From: Streptomyces bathyalis | Lineage (GTDB): Bacteria; Actinomycetota; Actinomycetes; Streptomycetales; Streptomycetaceae | Direction: 5' to 3' | Assembly (NCBI RefSeq): GCF_015910445.1 | Contig: NZ_CP048882.1 | Location: 3,224,001 to 3,288,000 of the forward strand | DNA length: 64,000 bases | In this document: positions 33,835 through 42,696 of the stretch, piece after piece | Layout of the letters: each line of letters starts with the position of its first letter | Numbering within the stretch: the stretch's first letter is position 1 | Notes under the pieces: generated by a model | Seen by the model: only the letters and a program-made list of their open reading frames with translations | What the model was told of the DNA's origin: nothing | Databases searched by the model: none | Program-made: the position numbers and the translations under genes

Positions 33835-36309
33835 CTACTCGGCCGGCTCGTGTGCGGCTGGGTTCTCCGCCGCCAAGCGCCGCCGAATCTCCACCGCCTC
33901 TTCCTCACAGCTCAGTGCCTCGTCGGGCCTGCCGACCCGCGCCAAGCGCACGCCAAGGTTGGACAACGACCGTGCCAGGTCCGGCTCATGTGCAGCTGGG
34001 TTCTCCGCCGCCAAGCGCCGCCGAATCTCCACCGCCTCTTCCTCACAGCTCAGTGCCTCGTCGGGCCTGCCGACCCGCGCCAAGCGCACGCCAAGGTTGG
34101 ACAACGACCGTGCCAGGTCCGGCTCATGTGCGGCTGGGTTCTCCGCCGCCAAGCGCCGCCGAATCTCCACCGCCTCTTCCTCACAGCTCAGTGCCTCGTC
34201 ATGTCTGCCCAGGTGTGCGAGGTGGTTCCCGAGATTGGACGATGACGTGGCGTAGTCCGCCTCGAAGCGCGCAGAGTCAGCAGCCGCGAGACGGCGTCTG
34301 ATGTCGATGGCTACCTCTTCAGTGGCGAGAGCTTCAGCGTGCCGGCCGACCTCCGCCAGCCGTACACCGAGGTTGGACAACGCCTGTGCCAGTCCCGGTG
34401 CTTGGGCGTCCGGTGCATTGCTGACGAGTCTCTGGCGGATCCACACGGCCTCTCTCGCGCATTCGAGCGCTTCGTCATGCCGGCCCACCTGGGCGAACCG
34501 GTTGCCGAGGTTCGAGAGTGACGCAGCCAGGTCGGGTTCATGCAACTCCGAGTTCAGCCGCACGAGTTGCCGACCGATTTCCACCGCTGCCTCAGCAGCG
34601 CTCACCGCCTGCTGGTACTTGCCCGCGTACGCCTGTCGTGTGGCGAGGGAGCTGTGCAGGCGGGCCCTTTCCGCGGGATCGTTCGTAGCACGCAGGCGAT
34701 GGCTGATGAGCTTGCTGGTGATGGCCGCGATCCCCGCATCGAACTCCGCGTGCGGATGGTCCGGCAGACGGGCAGCCACATTCTCAAGAACGCTCGGCGA
34801 CAGTTCCGGTACCTCTGTGAGGGCCGTGAGCGCCGATCCACCCGCGTGCAGCATCAGTTCCGGGTGCCGCATCAGGAGCGGAGCGAGGTGTCCGGTGACG
34901 AGGTGGGGCCAACGGGCCGAGGCGGCGATCAGCGAGGTGAGTGCCGGCCGGGTCCACGGGTGAACGCTGTCTTCGTCAGTTCCCGGTACGAGCAGGCGAT
35001 GCATCGCGTCCTCCGCCCAGGGATCGGGTGGGTGCGAGAAGTGATGGCCTGGCGTCCCCAGGGCGACGAAGTCCTCGGCAAGCGGGTCCGGGTAGAGGGG
35101 CTCCAGGACCGCACCCTGGCGGTCGGCGTCGGGCGGGAACAACTCGGCATGTTCGCGGAGCACTTGGTCAGTCACGTCGGAAGGACATGCCTGGATCACC
35201 TTGAGGGCGGTCACGCCTTCGTGGTGGGAAAGCGAACCCGTGAGCGCCGCGGTGAAGACGGCCCTGGCCAGAATGCTGTCGGAAGTCTTGATGCGGCCGT
35301 TGGCGCACAGGGTCCGCCAGTGATCGCGTTCTCGGGACAGCAGATAGGCGGAGACCGCCCCCGGAGCATCCATTGCAGCCCCGCCCGCTTCTCCTCGGCG
35401 GTGCCGGTCGACGGCCGCGAGCGCCGTCATGTGCACTGCCAGCACATTGCGGATTCCAGGGGCGTCGGAGAGAACCGCGGAGGGCACCGGCAGGTGCTGC
35501 GCTCCCGATACGCCTAAGGCTTCGGCGAAGCGGTCACGTGCCTGGCTGTACAGTTCCGCGGGGCTGGTGGCCCGGTCCGTGACCAGAGACGGCAGCGCCA
35601 GTGACGTCGTGGCCACGTCCATCCGGTCCAGGCGGTTGGCCAAGATCTGCCACCACACGCCGGCGGGCCGGGCGACAAGCAGCACCCTGGCCCTGCCGCC
35701 ACCACGGCCTGCCGCTTCGCGTAGGAATTCCAGCAGGTCGTCGACCGGCCACCTCTCGGCGTAGTCGGCCAGAACGAGCGTGTCCGGCGTGTTGTTCTTC
35801 TCCCCCGCCGCCGATGCTGCTGTCACCGGAGGAGGGTCGCTGACATGGCGTGCCTGTAACACCTGCCAGCCGCGCGCCCGGCTCTGTTCCGCGAACCGCA
35901 CAGCGAGGCGGGTCTTACCTTGCCCACCCGCGCCATGGAGGAGAAGGACCGAGATCCCTGCGTCGCCGTCCCGCCAGTTGCTGAGCGTTCGAAGCTCACT
36001 TGCACGTCCGGTGAAGGAGACCAGTTGATGGCGGGCGTGTAGCAGCCGGGCCGGCTGCGCTCGGGCCTGCTGCACGGTCAGCCGTGCAGGGGTCGGCAGT
36101 TGGTTGTTCACTCGGTAATTCCGGGCGCCGAAGCGGACATGCACGTCTCGCCCGGTACCGCTGATCTGAACCACTGAATCGGCAACAGTGGAGTTGACCA
36201 CCTGCTGGTCGGGCAGTACTTGGCCGCCTGCGCGTATCGTCGCCGAATCGGCGGCGGTGTCGCGGCGTCCGGGCAGCCAACGGCGCCCCTGTCCGAACAA
36301 GCCGGTCAT
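33835..36309 (-). CDS. NLR-like NTPase with C-terminal TPR repeats
   Basis: 824 aa. Residues 37-58 carry the short motif VVNSTVADSVVQISGTGRDV, which also occurs twice in the adjacent membrane protein. The NTPase domain has Walker A HGAGGQGKT (125-133) and Walker B TLVLADYAE (177-185), as in NB-ARC/STAND ATPases. Residues about 590-824 are TPR units with SNLG(V/N)RLA and DEALSCEEEAVEIRRRL. The last two-and-a-half 46-aa units are almost identical and the stop cuts the final unit. ATG 36309 overlaps the upstream stop by 4 nt. Predicted role: intracellular sensor/signal transducer, possibly in phage defence or self-recognition. Confidence 0.85.
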   Translation of the reverse strand: MTGLFGQGRRWLPGRRDTAADSATIRAGGQVLPDQQVVNSTVADSVVQISGTGRDVHVRFGARNYRVNNQLPTPARLTVQQARAQPARLLHARHQLVSFTGRASELRTLSNWRDGDAGISVLLLHGAGGQGKTRLAVRFAEQSRARGWQVLQARHVSDPPPVTAASAAGEKNNTPDTLVLADYAERWPVDDLLEFLREAAGRGGGRARVLLVARPAGVWWQILANRLDRMDVATTSLALPSLVTDRATSPAELYSQARDRFAEALGVSGAQHLPVPSAVLSDAPGIRNVLAVHMTALAAVDRHRRGEAGGAAMDAPGAVSAYLLSRERDHWRTLCANGRIKTSDSILARAVFTAALTGSLSHHEGVTALKVIQACPSDVTDQVLREHAELFPPDADRQGAVLEPLYPDPLAEDFVALGTPGHHFSHPPDPWAEDAMHRLLVPGTDEDSVHPWTRPALTSLIAASARWPHLVTGHLAPLLMRHPELMLHAGGSALTALTEVPELSPSVLENVAARLPDHPHAEFDAGIAAITSKLISHRLRATNDPAERARLHSSLATRQAYAGKYQQAVSAAEAAVEIGRQLVRLNSELHEPDLAASLSNLGNRFAQVGRHDEALECAREAVWIRQRLVSNAPDAQAPGLAQALSNLGVRLAEVGRHAEALATEEVAIDIRRRLAAADSARFEADYATSSSNLGNHLAHLGRHDEALSCEEEAVEIRRRLAAENPAAHEPDLARSLSNLGVRLARVGRPDEALSCEEEAVEIRRRLAAENPAAHEPDLARSLSNLGVRLARVGRPDEALSCEEEAVEIRRRLAAENPAAHEPAE
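33850..34199. repeat. 138-bp tandem repeat within the TPR region
   Basis: Period of exactly 138 bp: the GGTTCTCCGCCGCCAAGCGC start recurs at 33861, 33999 and 34137. About 2.5 copies differ by only a few bases; the third copy diverges abruptly after 34199. Each copy encodes one 46-aa TPR unit. Near identity at synonymous sites implies recent duplication or gene conversion. Confidence 0.95.
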
Positions 36310-36737
36310 GGCTGTTGGCGGATATCGACGTCACCCTGGGCGTCGCGAATCTGGTCGATCGGCCCATGGACTTCGCTGCCCGTCACCGACTGCCCGCCCG
36401 CCGGAGGCGAAGCGGCTGCAGGGCCGGGCACCGGCGCCGACGCCACCGCCGAACGACCGTGGCTGATCTGGATGTTGCCGGTGTTCTGGATCTGGGTGAC
36501 ACCGCCACCTACGCTCGAACCGGTCACCGACTGGCCGGCAGGGGCACTCTGGCGACGCAGACCCACGAGTGAAATCGCAACTCCTGCCAGAGCGACGAAG
36601 AGACCCAGGACACCGGCCCACTTGCTGGCGTCATCCAGCCCGACCGATGCGAGATACCAGGCCAAGCCCCCGGTGGCCGCGACAGCGAGAATGCCCCCGG
36701 CCCATGCTTGGACCCGTCCCGTTGCGAGCGACAACAT
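36306..36737 (-). CDS. Two-helix membrane protein with duplicated motif, partner of the NTPase
   Basis: 143 aa. There are two membrane helices at about residues 11-31 (AWAGGILAVAATGGLAWYLA) and 41-60 (AGVLGLFVALAGVAISLVGL). Two copies of a motif follow: VTGSSVGGGVTQIQNTGNIQ (71-90) and VTGSEVHGPIDQIRDAQGDV (118-137), separated by an Ala/Pro-rich linker. The same pattern is at the N-terminus of the downstream NTPase. ATG 36737 has GACGAT 6 nt upstream (leaderless); a TTG at 36776 is possible. It is not a family I can name; it could be a membrane effector or anchor controlled by the NTPase. Confidence 0.7.
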   Translation of the reverse strand: MLSLATGRVQAWAGGILAVAATGGLAWYLASVGLDDASKWAGVLGLFVALAGVAISLVGLRRQSAPAGQSVTGSSVGGGVTQIQNTGNIQISHGRSAVASAPVPGPAAASPPAGGQSVTGSEVHGPIDQIRDAQGDVDIRQQP

Positions 36738-37170
36738 GCGGCGATCGTCACACAACCGGGCACTGAGCGGCAGCAAAAGGATCGAAGTAGGTTCGTATCG
36801 TTGCGCGTTCGAGTCGACCGGCTGTGGTCACCTTCGCGCATCAAGAGGCTGACGTAGCAAATCCCTTGTCGGCGCGGCTGCTTGAGCTTCAGCCGAGTCG
36901 GCCCAGCGCCCAATTGTTTGAGTGAGCGACTTGGGTGCGTGACCAACTGCGTGACAACGCCGCGGACTCCCACGGACTTCCGCTGACTTCGGTGGACCGT
37001 CAGCACAGGTCAGGCATAGCTGCGAGCCAGCCCCCGGAGAGAGTCGGATTGACCGTGGCCCGACGGTCGGTGTATCGAACCGCGGGAAACCCTCCACGCC
37101 CCAACTTCCGTGACAAGACGGCGCAGTAAGACTTTCCCTGCTGTTCGACAAAGCCGGCGATCGCTGACGG
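36738..37170. other. Intergenic region upstream of the NTPase operon
   Basis: 433 bp between two leftward genes, without a convincing gene. A near-perfect short direct repeat, TGCGTGACCAAC/TGCGTGACAAC, lies at about 36936-36957. It is followed by a purine-poor stretch with repeated GGACTTC-type words, reminiscent of sequence left near integrase genes in Streptomyces. That resemblance is from memory only. Confidence 0.3.
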
Positions 37171-38556
37171 TCAGCGGCGCAGGTAATGCCGTACGGCCTC
37201 GGCGAGGTCGCGCCGCCAGGCGTTGAGACGGGCCGCGCGGCGGGCGTTGACCGCGCAGAAGTGGGACGAGCCGTCACGCAGGACGACCGTGACGGTCAAA
37301 TACGTGCGGTCGGCGGTGCCGATGGTGACGTCAGAGATCTCGGCCCAGGCGAACTCGGCCTCCGTCTCTGCCCGATCGAGGTCCTGGCCGTTCTCGAGCT
37401 CGTCGAGCGGGCGCCAGCGCTGCTCCAGAAGAAACACCACGCCGTCGGCGTCGACAACGACGGCGGTGTCCGCGTCCGCGGCCATGAACGCCTCGCCTGC
37501 CTCGCCCGCCTCGTCCTCCGATGCGCGAACGGACGGTGCAGGGGCAGCCCTCGGCGGCCTCGGGGCGTCCGGCCGCGTCGGTGCATACGGTGACGGAGGC
37601 ACCCGCGGGGACGGGGACGAGGATGGCAGCGCCGGAGACGATGACCGTGGCCGCGGAGGCTGCGGGGACGACAGCAGCGCCCCCCGCGGATCAGTGCTGC
37701 CGGGCCGTTCATCACCGTCCGTGCGGCCCGCCAACTCCTCGAACCAGTCCAGGAGCCGGGCCGTACCGGGGCGCTGTGAAGGCTCCTTGTCCAGGCAGGC
37801 CGCCGCCACGTCCCGTACCCCGTCCGGCAGGGCACTCAGATCCGGCGCCTCGTGCACGGAGCGGTACATCAGCGACATCGGCGTCCCCGTCCCGAACGCC
37901 CTGCCGCCCGCCGCCGCTGTGAGCACGGCCCCGAGCGCGAACACATCTGCCATGCCCGTGACTTCGCCGCCCGTCGCCTGCTCGGGAGCCAGGTACCCCG
38001 GCGTGCCGAAGGCGTGGTTGGTAGCGGTCAGACGGGTGGAGTCGACCGCACGCGCGATGCCGAAGTCGATGACCCGGGGACCGTCGTCGGCCATCACGAT
38101 GTTGCCGGGCTTCAGATCACGGTGGACGAGGCCGCATCGGTGAATGGCTTCCAGCGCCTCGGCGAGCGCGGCGCCGAGTGCCGTCAACTCCCCCGCGTTC
38201 ATGGGCCCGTTGTGGTCGATGTGCTCGGCGAGCGTCGGCCCGGGGACGTACGCGGTCGCCAGCCAGGGCTCCGGCGCATCCGGATCCGCGTCGACAACGG
38301 GTGCCGTATGGAAGCCGCCGACCATGCGTGCCGCGGCAATCTCGGCTCGGAAGCGCTGACGGAAGTCGGGGTCGGCCGCGAGTTCGGCCCTGGCGACCTT
38401 CACCGCGACGGCACGCCCACCGCGGGAACGGGCCAGATAGACGCTCCCCATGCCGCCCTCGCCGAGCTTGCGCTCGACGGCGTACGAGCCGATGCGGCCG
38501 CCGTGCACGGCGGGTCCGACCGGCCCCTCATGGCCCCCACTCAGCCGATCCTCCAC
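37171..38556 (-). CDS. Hanks-type Ser/Thr protein kinase
   Basis: 461 aa. The kinase domain covers residues 24-275: glycine loop GEGGMGSVY (32-40), AVKV Lys53, catalytic HRDLKPGN (146-153), DFG (165-167) and GTPGYLAPEQ. A Pro/Ser-rich linker (about 285-345) leads to a C-terminal domain of about 100 aa (FAWAEISDVTIGTADRTYLT) resembling a bacterial PH-like domain. No membrane helix was seen, so it is cytoplasmic. GTG 38556 start. The domain order differs from PASTA kinases; the substrate is unknown. Confidence 0.92.
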   Translation of the reverse strand: MEDRLSGGHEGPVGPAVHGGRIGSYAVERKLGEGGMGSVYLARSRGGRAVAVKVARAELAADPDFRQRFRAEIAAARMVGGFHTAPVVDADPDAPEPWLATAYVPGPTLAEHIDHNGPMNAGELTALGAALAEALEAIHRCGLVHRDLKPGNIVMADDGPRVIDFGIARAVDSTRLTATNHAFGTPGYLAPEQATGGEVTGMADVFALGAVLTAAAGGRAFGTGTPMSLMYRSVHEAPDLSALPDGVRDVAAACLDKEPSQRPGTARLLDWFEELAGRTDGDERPGSTDPRGALLSSPQPPRPRSSSPALPSSSPSPRVPPSPYAPTRPDAPRPPRAAPAPSVRASEDEAGEAGEAFMAADADTAVVVDADGVVFLLEQRWRPLDELENGQDLDRAETEAEFAWAEISDVTIGTADRTYLTVTVVLRDGSSHFCAVNARRAARLNAWRRDLAEAVRHYLRR

Positions 38557-39061
38557 GATGTCCCCCGCGTCACTCCAGATCGTCCGGTACGCGGGATCGT
38601 CTCACCTCCGCACGGTTGGGCGTGGAGGGCTTGGTCGGAAAGAGACGGGGCTGCTTCCTGGCCGCCGTACGAGGAACCTTCGTCGCGCTCATGGCAGTTG
38701 CCATCAGGCTCTGTACGTCCGGTCGCTCATGCGTCCCGGGTCGCGCCCTCGGGCCAGAGGACATCTACGGGCACACCGCGTGCCCGGTAGTCCCGAGGCC
38801 CACGAGGAGCACACCGCCCGTGCACCAGCAGAGCGCCCATGCGAACCAGCAGCCCATCCTGGAGCGCAGACGGTGCGTCGTCTGCGACGCGCGCGGGAAC
38901 CGGCGGGAGCAGACGAGTGCCCGCGTAGGTTACGGGCGGCGGGGCTCTGACGGGCCGCTTTTACTCCACAATGGAAAAGCTCGGGCCCCGTTGATCGATT
39001 CTGGTGAACGATTCGTCGCGCCATCCGTAGTGCCGGGTGTGGCCGACAGAATCGAGGAGTC
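38557..39061. other. Intergenic region between kinase and YceI genes
   Basis: 505 bp of divergent upstream DNA. ATGGCA-GT-TGCCAT (38692-38705) is a short inverted repeat. TCGAGGAG at 39052-39059 precedes the YceI ATG. No credible gene was found in any frame. Confidence 0.4.
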
Positions 39062-39772
39062 ATGAGTGCCCGTAGGAAGGCCCCTGGGAAGGGCCGTAAG
39101 AAGCTGCTCGCCGCCGTGCTCACCGTGGCCGTCCTGGGTGTGGCCGGCGTGCTGGTCGTACCTCAGCTCTACGCGTCCTGGGCGAATTCCAAGGCCGAGA
39201 AGGCGCCGGAACTCGAAGACAGCGGCAAGTCCGAGTCGTTCAAGGCGAGCGATCTCGAAGGCGCCTGGAAGGTGGGAGGCGGCGGCTCCTTCGCGGGCTA
39301 CCGCGTCAAGGAGGTGCTGCGCGGAGAGAACGTGACGGTCACCGGCCGCTCCAAGAGTGTGACCGGCTCCCTGAACGTGGACGGCGGCACCCTGCGCGAG
39401 GCGCGCTTCAGCGTCGACGTCGCCGACATCAAGACGCCGGAAGCCACGCGCGACGTGTACTTCCGCAAGAACGCCATGGAGACCGACAAGTTCCCCAAGG
39501 CCGGTTTCAAAGTGACGAAGCCAGTGGACGTAGGGGCACTCGCCGACGGCCGTACGCACAACGTCAAGCTGAAGGGCGATCTGACGGTGCACGGTGTGCA
39601 GCGGCCCGTGTCGTTCACCGCGAAGACACAGGCGGGCCCCAACAAGACGAAGATCGTCGGGAGCATCCCCATCACCTTCCAGGACTTCGGCGTGAAGGCG
39701 CCGAGTCTGGGCTTCGTGAAGGTCGAGAATCAGGGCTCGGTGGAGTTCTCGCTGGCTGCCGAACCGTCATGA
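39062..39772 (+). CDS. YceI family secreted/anchored lipid-binding protein
   Basis: 236 aa. An N-terminal basic stretch and one hydrophobic segment (LLAAVLTVAVLGVAGVLVVPQL) give a signal anchor. The rest is a YceI lipocalin-like beta-barrel: GSFAGYRVKEVL, then TGRSKSVTGSLNVDGG, VDVADIKTPEATRDVYFRKN and LKGDLTVHGVQRPVSF (the conserved LTxHGxxxPV motif). The family binds isoprenoid-like lipids. GAGGAG lies immediately upstream of the ATG. Confidence 0.9.
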   Translation: MSARRKAPGKGRKKLLAAVLTVAVLGVAGVLVVPQLYASWANSKAEKAPELEDSGKSESFKASDLEGAWKVGGGGSFAGYRVKEVLRGENVTVTGRSKSVTGSLNVDGGTLREARFSVDVADIKTPEATRDVYFRKNAMETDKFPKAGFKVTKPVDVGALADGRTHNVKLKGDLTVHGVQRPVSFTAKTQAGPNKTKIVGSIPITFQDFGVKAPSLGFVKVENQGSVEFSLAAEPS

Positions 39773-40029
39773 GGCGGTGCTCTCAGCCTGTCCACCCGTG
39801 GCCGGACGGGATCGCCTTCGCCACCTCCGGCCCCGGGGCGGTCCCGTCGTCCATCACCATGACAGGTCAGCGTGACGCCCCTCGTACGGGCCGCAACGCC
39901 GCATTCAACGGCACCGAGTTCGGCTGAGGGCCTCTTCCTCCGGCGGCCGGGGCTCAGGGCAGGGCCTTGCGGAAATCGGCGTAGCGCCTACGGGAGTGCC
40001 GGCCGACGGTGGTACTTGACGGCGGCCAG

Positions 40030-40200
40030 GGCTCACTGTGCCGATCTCGATGATGTCGCCGCCGCAGGTGAGCCGGTAGACGATGGCCCGCGCACAAGCG
40101 CGGGTCGGTGAAGGTCTTGGTCCTTCCCGAGAAGAATTCGTTGGAGGCGATCGCGACGCTGTTGCGTTCTTCGCGCTCGGTCAGGACCTGGAAGAGGCCA
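40030..40200 (-). pseudogene. IstB (IS21-family) C-terminal relic
   Basis: Reading leftward from 40200, the frame gives LFQVLTEREERNSVAIASNE followed by FFSGRTKTFTDPRL, the conserved end of IstB helper ATPases (LTERxERRSVxxxSNxxFSxWxxxFxDP). It then loses similarity and stops about 60 codons later; an in-frame TGA lies just upstream of the matching part. No IS21 ends or istA were found, so this is a decayed fragment. Confidence 0.75.
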
Positions 40201-40251
40201 AATCAAGCCGGGAAGGCTGGCTTGTCGGTGCTCGGACCTAGCATGCGGAGC

Positions 40252-40971
40252 ATGACGCGGTATGCCGACGAGGATCTGCACGGTGCGGAGTTCCGCGAGT
40301 GCGATCTGACCGGCGCGCGCCTGGTCGGCGTCGTCATGCAGGATGCCGTGATCGACGGGCTCATCACCAACCTCGTGGTGAACGGTGTCGAGGTCACCGA
40401 GTACGTCGAGGCAGAGCTCGACCGGCGTCATCCGGTGCGGGTGCTGATCCGCTCCGAGGACCCTGCCGATCTGCGCGAAGCATCGCGTCAGCTCCATGCC
40501 GGCTGGGCCGCCACGATCGAGCGGATCCGCCGTACGCCCGGCATCGAGCGCCGCAGCGTGAACGACGAGTGGTCGGCGGTGCAGACGCTGCGGCACCTGG
40601 TGTTCGTGCACGACTCGTGGTTCCGCCGCTGCTGCCTGGGCTCGACGGAGCTGTTCACGCCGATGGGCATCGGGACGACCGTCGAGCCCTACCGTGGAGC
40701 GCACGGGCTTGACCTCTCGCTCGATCCGGCACTGGAGGAGATCCTGAGCGTGCGTGACGCACAGGCCGCCGAGCTCGAGGCCTGGCTCGACGAGGTCACC
40801 GCTGTGCAGCTCGCAGCGCGAGCGCCGGTGCCCGACGACGATGTCTGGCCGCCGTACGCCCGGGGCCGCTCGGTGCGACAGTGCCTCGGCACGGTGCTCA
40901 ACGAGACCTTCGAGCACCACGGCTTCTGCGTCCGCGACCTCGACCTGATCGAGGCACAGGACGCTGAGTAG
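40252..40971 (+). CDS. DinB-superfamily protein with pentapeptide-like N-terminus
   Basis: 239 aa. Residues 1-45 (DLHGAEFRECDLTGARLVG) are pentapeptide-repeat-like. The rest is a DinB four-helix domain with WSAVQTLRHLVFVHDSWFRR and a late LNETFEHHGFCVRDLD; the conserved His residues could bind metal. TAGCAT (40239-40244) ends 7 nt before ATG 40252, so the start is placed there rather than at upstream in-frame codons. Thiol-dependent detoxification is the usual role of DinB-like enzymes; the substrate is unknown. Confidence 0.85.
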   Translation: MTRYADEDLHGAEFRECDLTGARLVGVVMQDAVIDGLITNLVVNGVEVTEYVEAELDRRHPVRVLIRSEDPADLREASRQLHAGWAATIERIRRTPGIERRSVNDEWSAVQTLRHLVFVHDSWFRRCCLGSTELFTPMGIGTTVEPYRGAHGLDLSLDPALEEILSVRDAQAAELEAWLDEVTAVQLAARAPVPDDDVWPPYARGRSVRQCLGTVLNETFEHHGFCVRDLDLIEAQDAE

Positions 40972-41369
40972 GGCCGGCTACGGACTCAGCATCTTGCGGA
41001 TACGGGCCGATCTCGCTGAGATCACCTCGCTGCGCAGGTCGTCACCGCAGGTCGTCACCGCGTCTCAGAGCCAAGCCCTGGGGAGTGAACGGGGAGTGGA
41101 CCAAGGAAAGCCGGCCTCGCCCCCAGTTCCGCAGATCAACAGCACCGGATGCCTGTCTCCACTCCGGCCCGGCCGCCCTGCCGCGCACGGACGCGAGCCA
41201 GAAGAGAGCGGCCCCGGGGGCCGGCCGTTGATCTCCCTATGTGCCGAGGTGGTACCCGGCCGGGTCATGACCAGAGGACCCGGACCGGGTGCAACCCGTG
41301 ACCCGTGTCGCCTCGCACTCGTTGAACACCTAACCACGGGGGGCCGGTTGAGCCAGGAGGTGTTCGCTC
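40972..41369. other. Intergenic region containing repeat copy 2
   Basis: 398 bp with no gene. It includes the second copy of the 32-bp repeat (41078-41109, see repeat entry) and a short tandem GCAGGTCGTCACC (41034 and 41047). AGGAGG at about 41356-41361 belongs to the following small gene. Confidence 0.5.
41078..41109. repeat. 32-bp direct repeat, copy 2
   Basis: Same orientation as 33741-33772 with two substitutions. Together the copies bracket 7.3 kb carrying the NTPase system, kinase, YceI, istB relic and DinB genes. No copy of the tRNA-Pro 3' end is present here, so a classical tRNA att duplication is not shown. Confidence 0.6.
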
Positions 41370-41585
41370 TTGAACCCCGCCTCCGCTCCGATCCGTTGTC
41401 CCGGATGCAAGGGCAGTGGCAACGGTCAGACCGTCATGACTGGCAAGAGCACCTACATCGAACTCTGCTTCCCGTGTAAGGGCTCCGGACGACTGATCAC
41501 CGTTCTGCGCTTCGGATGCCTCGCCCTGCCGCTTACATCGCCTCTCCGACTGCATGTGCCGTCGCGCGGCCGGGACGGCTCATGA
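41370..41585 (+). CDS. Small protein with two CxxCxGxG zinc-finger motifs
   Basis: 71 aa from TTG 41370 with AGGAGG about 9 nt upstream. RCPGCKGSG and LCFPCKGSG are two CxxCxGxG motifs spaced about 20 residues apart, as in one zinc-binding half of the DnaJ cysteine-rich domain. The remainder is Leu/Arg-rich and shows no motif. It ends 48 bp before the IS481 element. It may be intact or the remnant of a longer gene. Confidence 0.5.
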   Translation: MNPASAPIRCPGCKGSGNGQTVMTGKSTYIELCFPCKGSGRLITVLRFGCLALPLTSPLRLHVPSRGRDGS

Positions 41586-41632
41586 AGAGTCACAGCCACC
41601 CCGGCACATGCTCCGAACCAGGGTGGCCTAGC

Positions 41633-42696
41633 TGTATTGATCACGAGCGTTGTTGACGGTTGCGGGTCTTGATCATGGCGAAGGCCTCCGTGTGTGGTGG
41701 AGGTGTCGAATCTGCACCGCACGGAGGCCTTCGTGTATCACCGTAATGCCCGATTGACCGTTCGCGGGAGGCGGTTGCTGGTCGATCGTGTCCGCTCGGG
41801 ACGACCAGTGGCCCACGTGGCTCGCGAGATGGGCATCTCACGGGCCACGGCCTACAAATGGGTACGCCGGTACGCCTGTGAAGGCCAGGCCGGTCTGGCC
41901 GATCGCTCCAGCCGTCCGCATCACACGCCGCACCGCACACCGCGAGCCCTGGAGTTGCGCGTCTGCGCTCTTCGCACCGAACGGAAACTCGGGCCCGCCC
42001 GCATCGGCCCGATCCTGGGCATGCCGCCTTCCACCGTCCACCGGGTCCTGACCCGGCACGGTCTCCACCGTCTGTCCTGGCTGGACCGGCCCACCGGCCG
42101 GCTCATCCGCCGCTACGAACGCAGCCGGCCCGGCGAGTTGGTCCATGTCGATGTCAAGAAGCTCGGCCGCATCCCCGAGGGCGGCGGCTGGCGCGTCCAC
42201 GGCCGGGAGGCAGCCCGGGCGGCCCGGCCGCAAAGCCGCCACAGCACCGGCTACGACTACATCCACTCCGCCGTCGATGACCACTCCCGCCTCGCCTACA
42301 GCGAAGTCCACCCCGATGAGAAGGCCACCACCTGCGCGGACTTCATCCGCAGGGCGGCAGCCCACTTCGCCACCCTGGGCATCGACCGCATCGAACGCGT
42401 CCTGACCGACAACGCCTGGTCCTACCGCAAGAGCGACCTGTGGAAGCAGGCCCTGGCAGGCCTCGGTGCGGTCGGCAAACGCATTCGCCCCTACCGGCCG
42501 CAGACCAACGGCAAGGTGGAGCGCTTCAACCGCACCCTGCTCGACGAATGGGCCTACCAACGGCCCTACAGCAGCAACTCAGAACGCACCGCCGCACTCG
42601 ACAACTTCCTGCACGCCTACAACCATCACCGGTGCCACACCGCACTGGCAGGCCAGCCACCGATCAGCCGCGTGAACAACGCATCAGGTCAATACA
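41633..42696 (+). mobile_element. Intact IS481-family insertion sequence
   Basis: 1,064 bp. The left end TGTATTGATCACGAGCGTTG and the reverse complement of the right end, TGTATTGACCTGATGCGTTG, are imperfect terminal inverted repeats. Both flanks are CCTAGC (41627-41632 and 42697-42702), a 6-bp target duplication that fits the NCTAGN target known for IS481. The transposase frame is intact, so this is a recent and potentially active insertion. Confidence 0.95.

Noticed and set aside
36828..37277. 149-codon leftward frame before the kinase end
   Set aside because: It overlaps the kinase 3' end in another frame, has mixed composition and no start signal.
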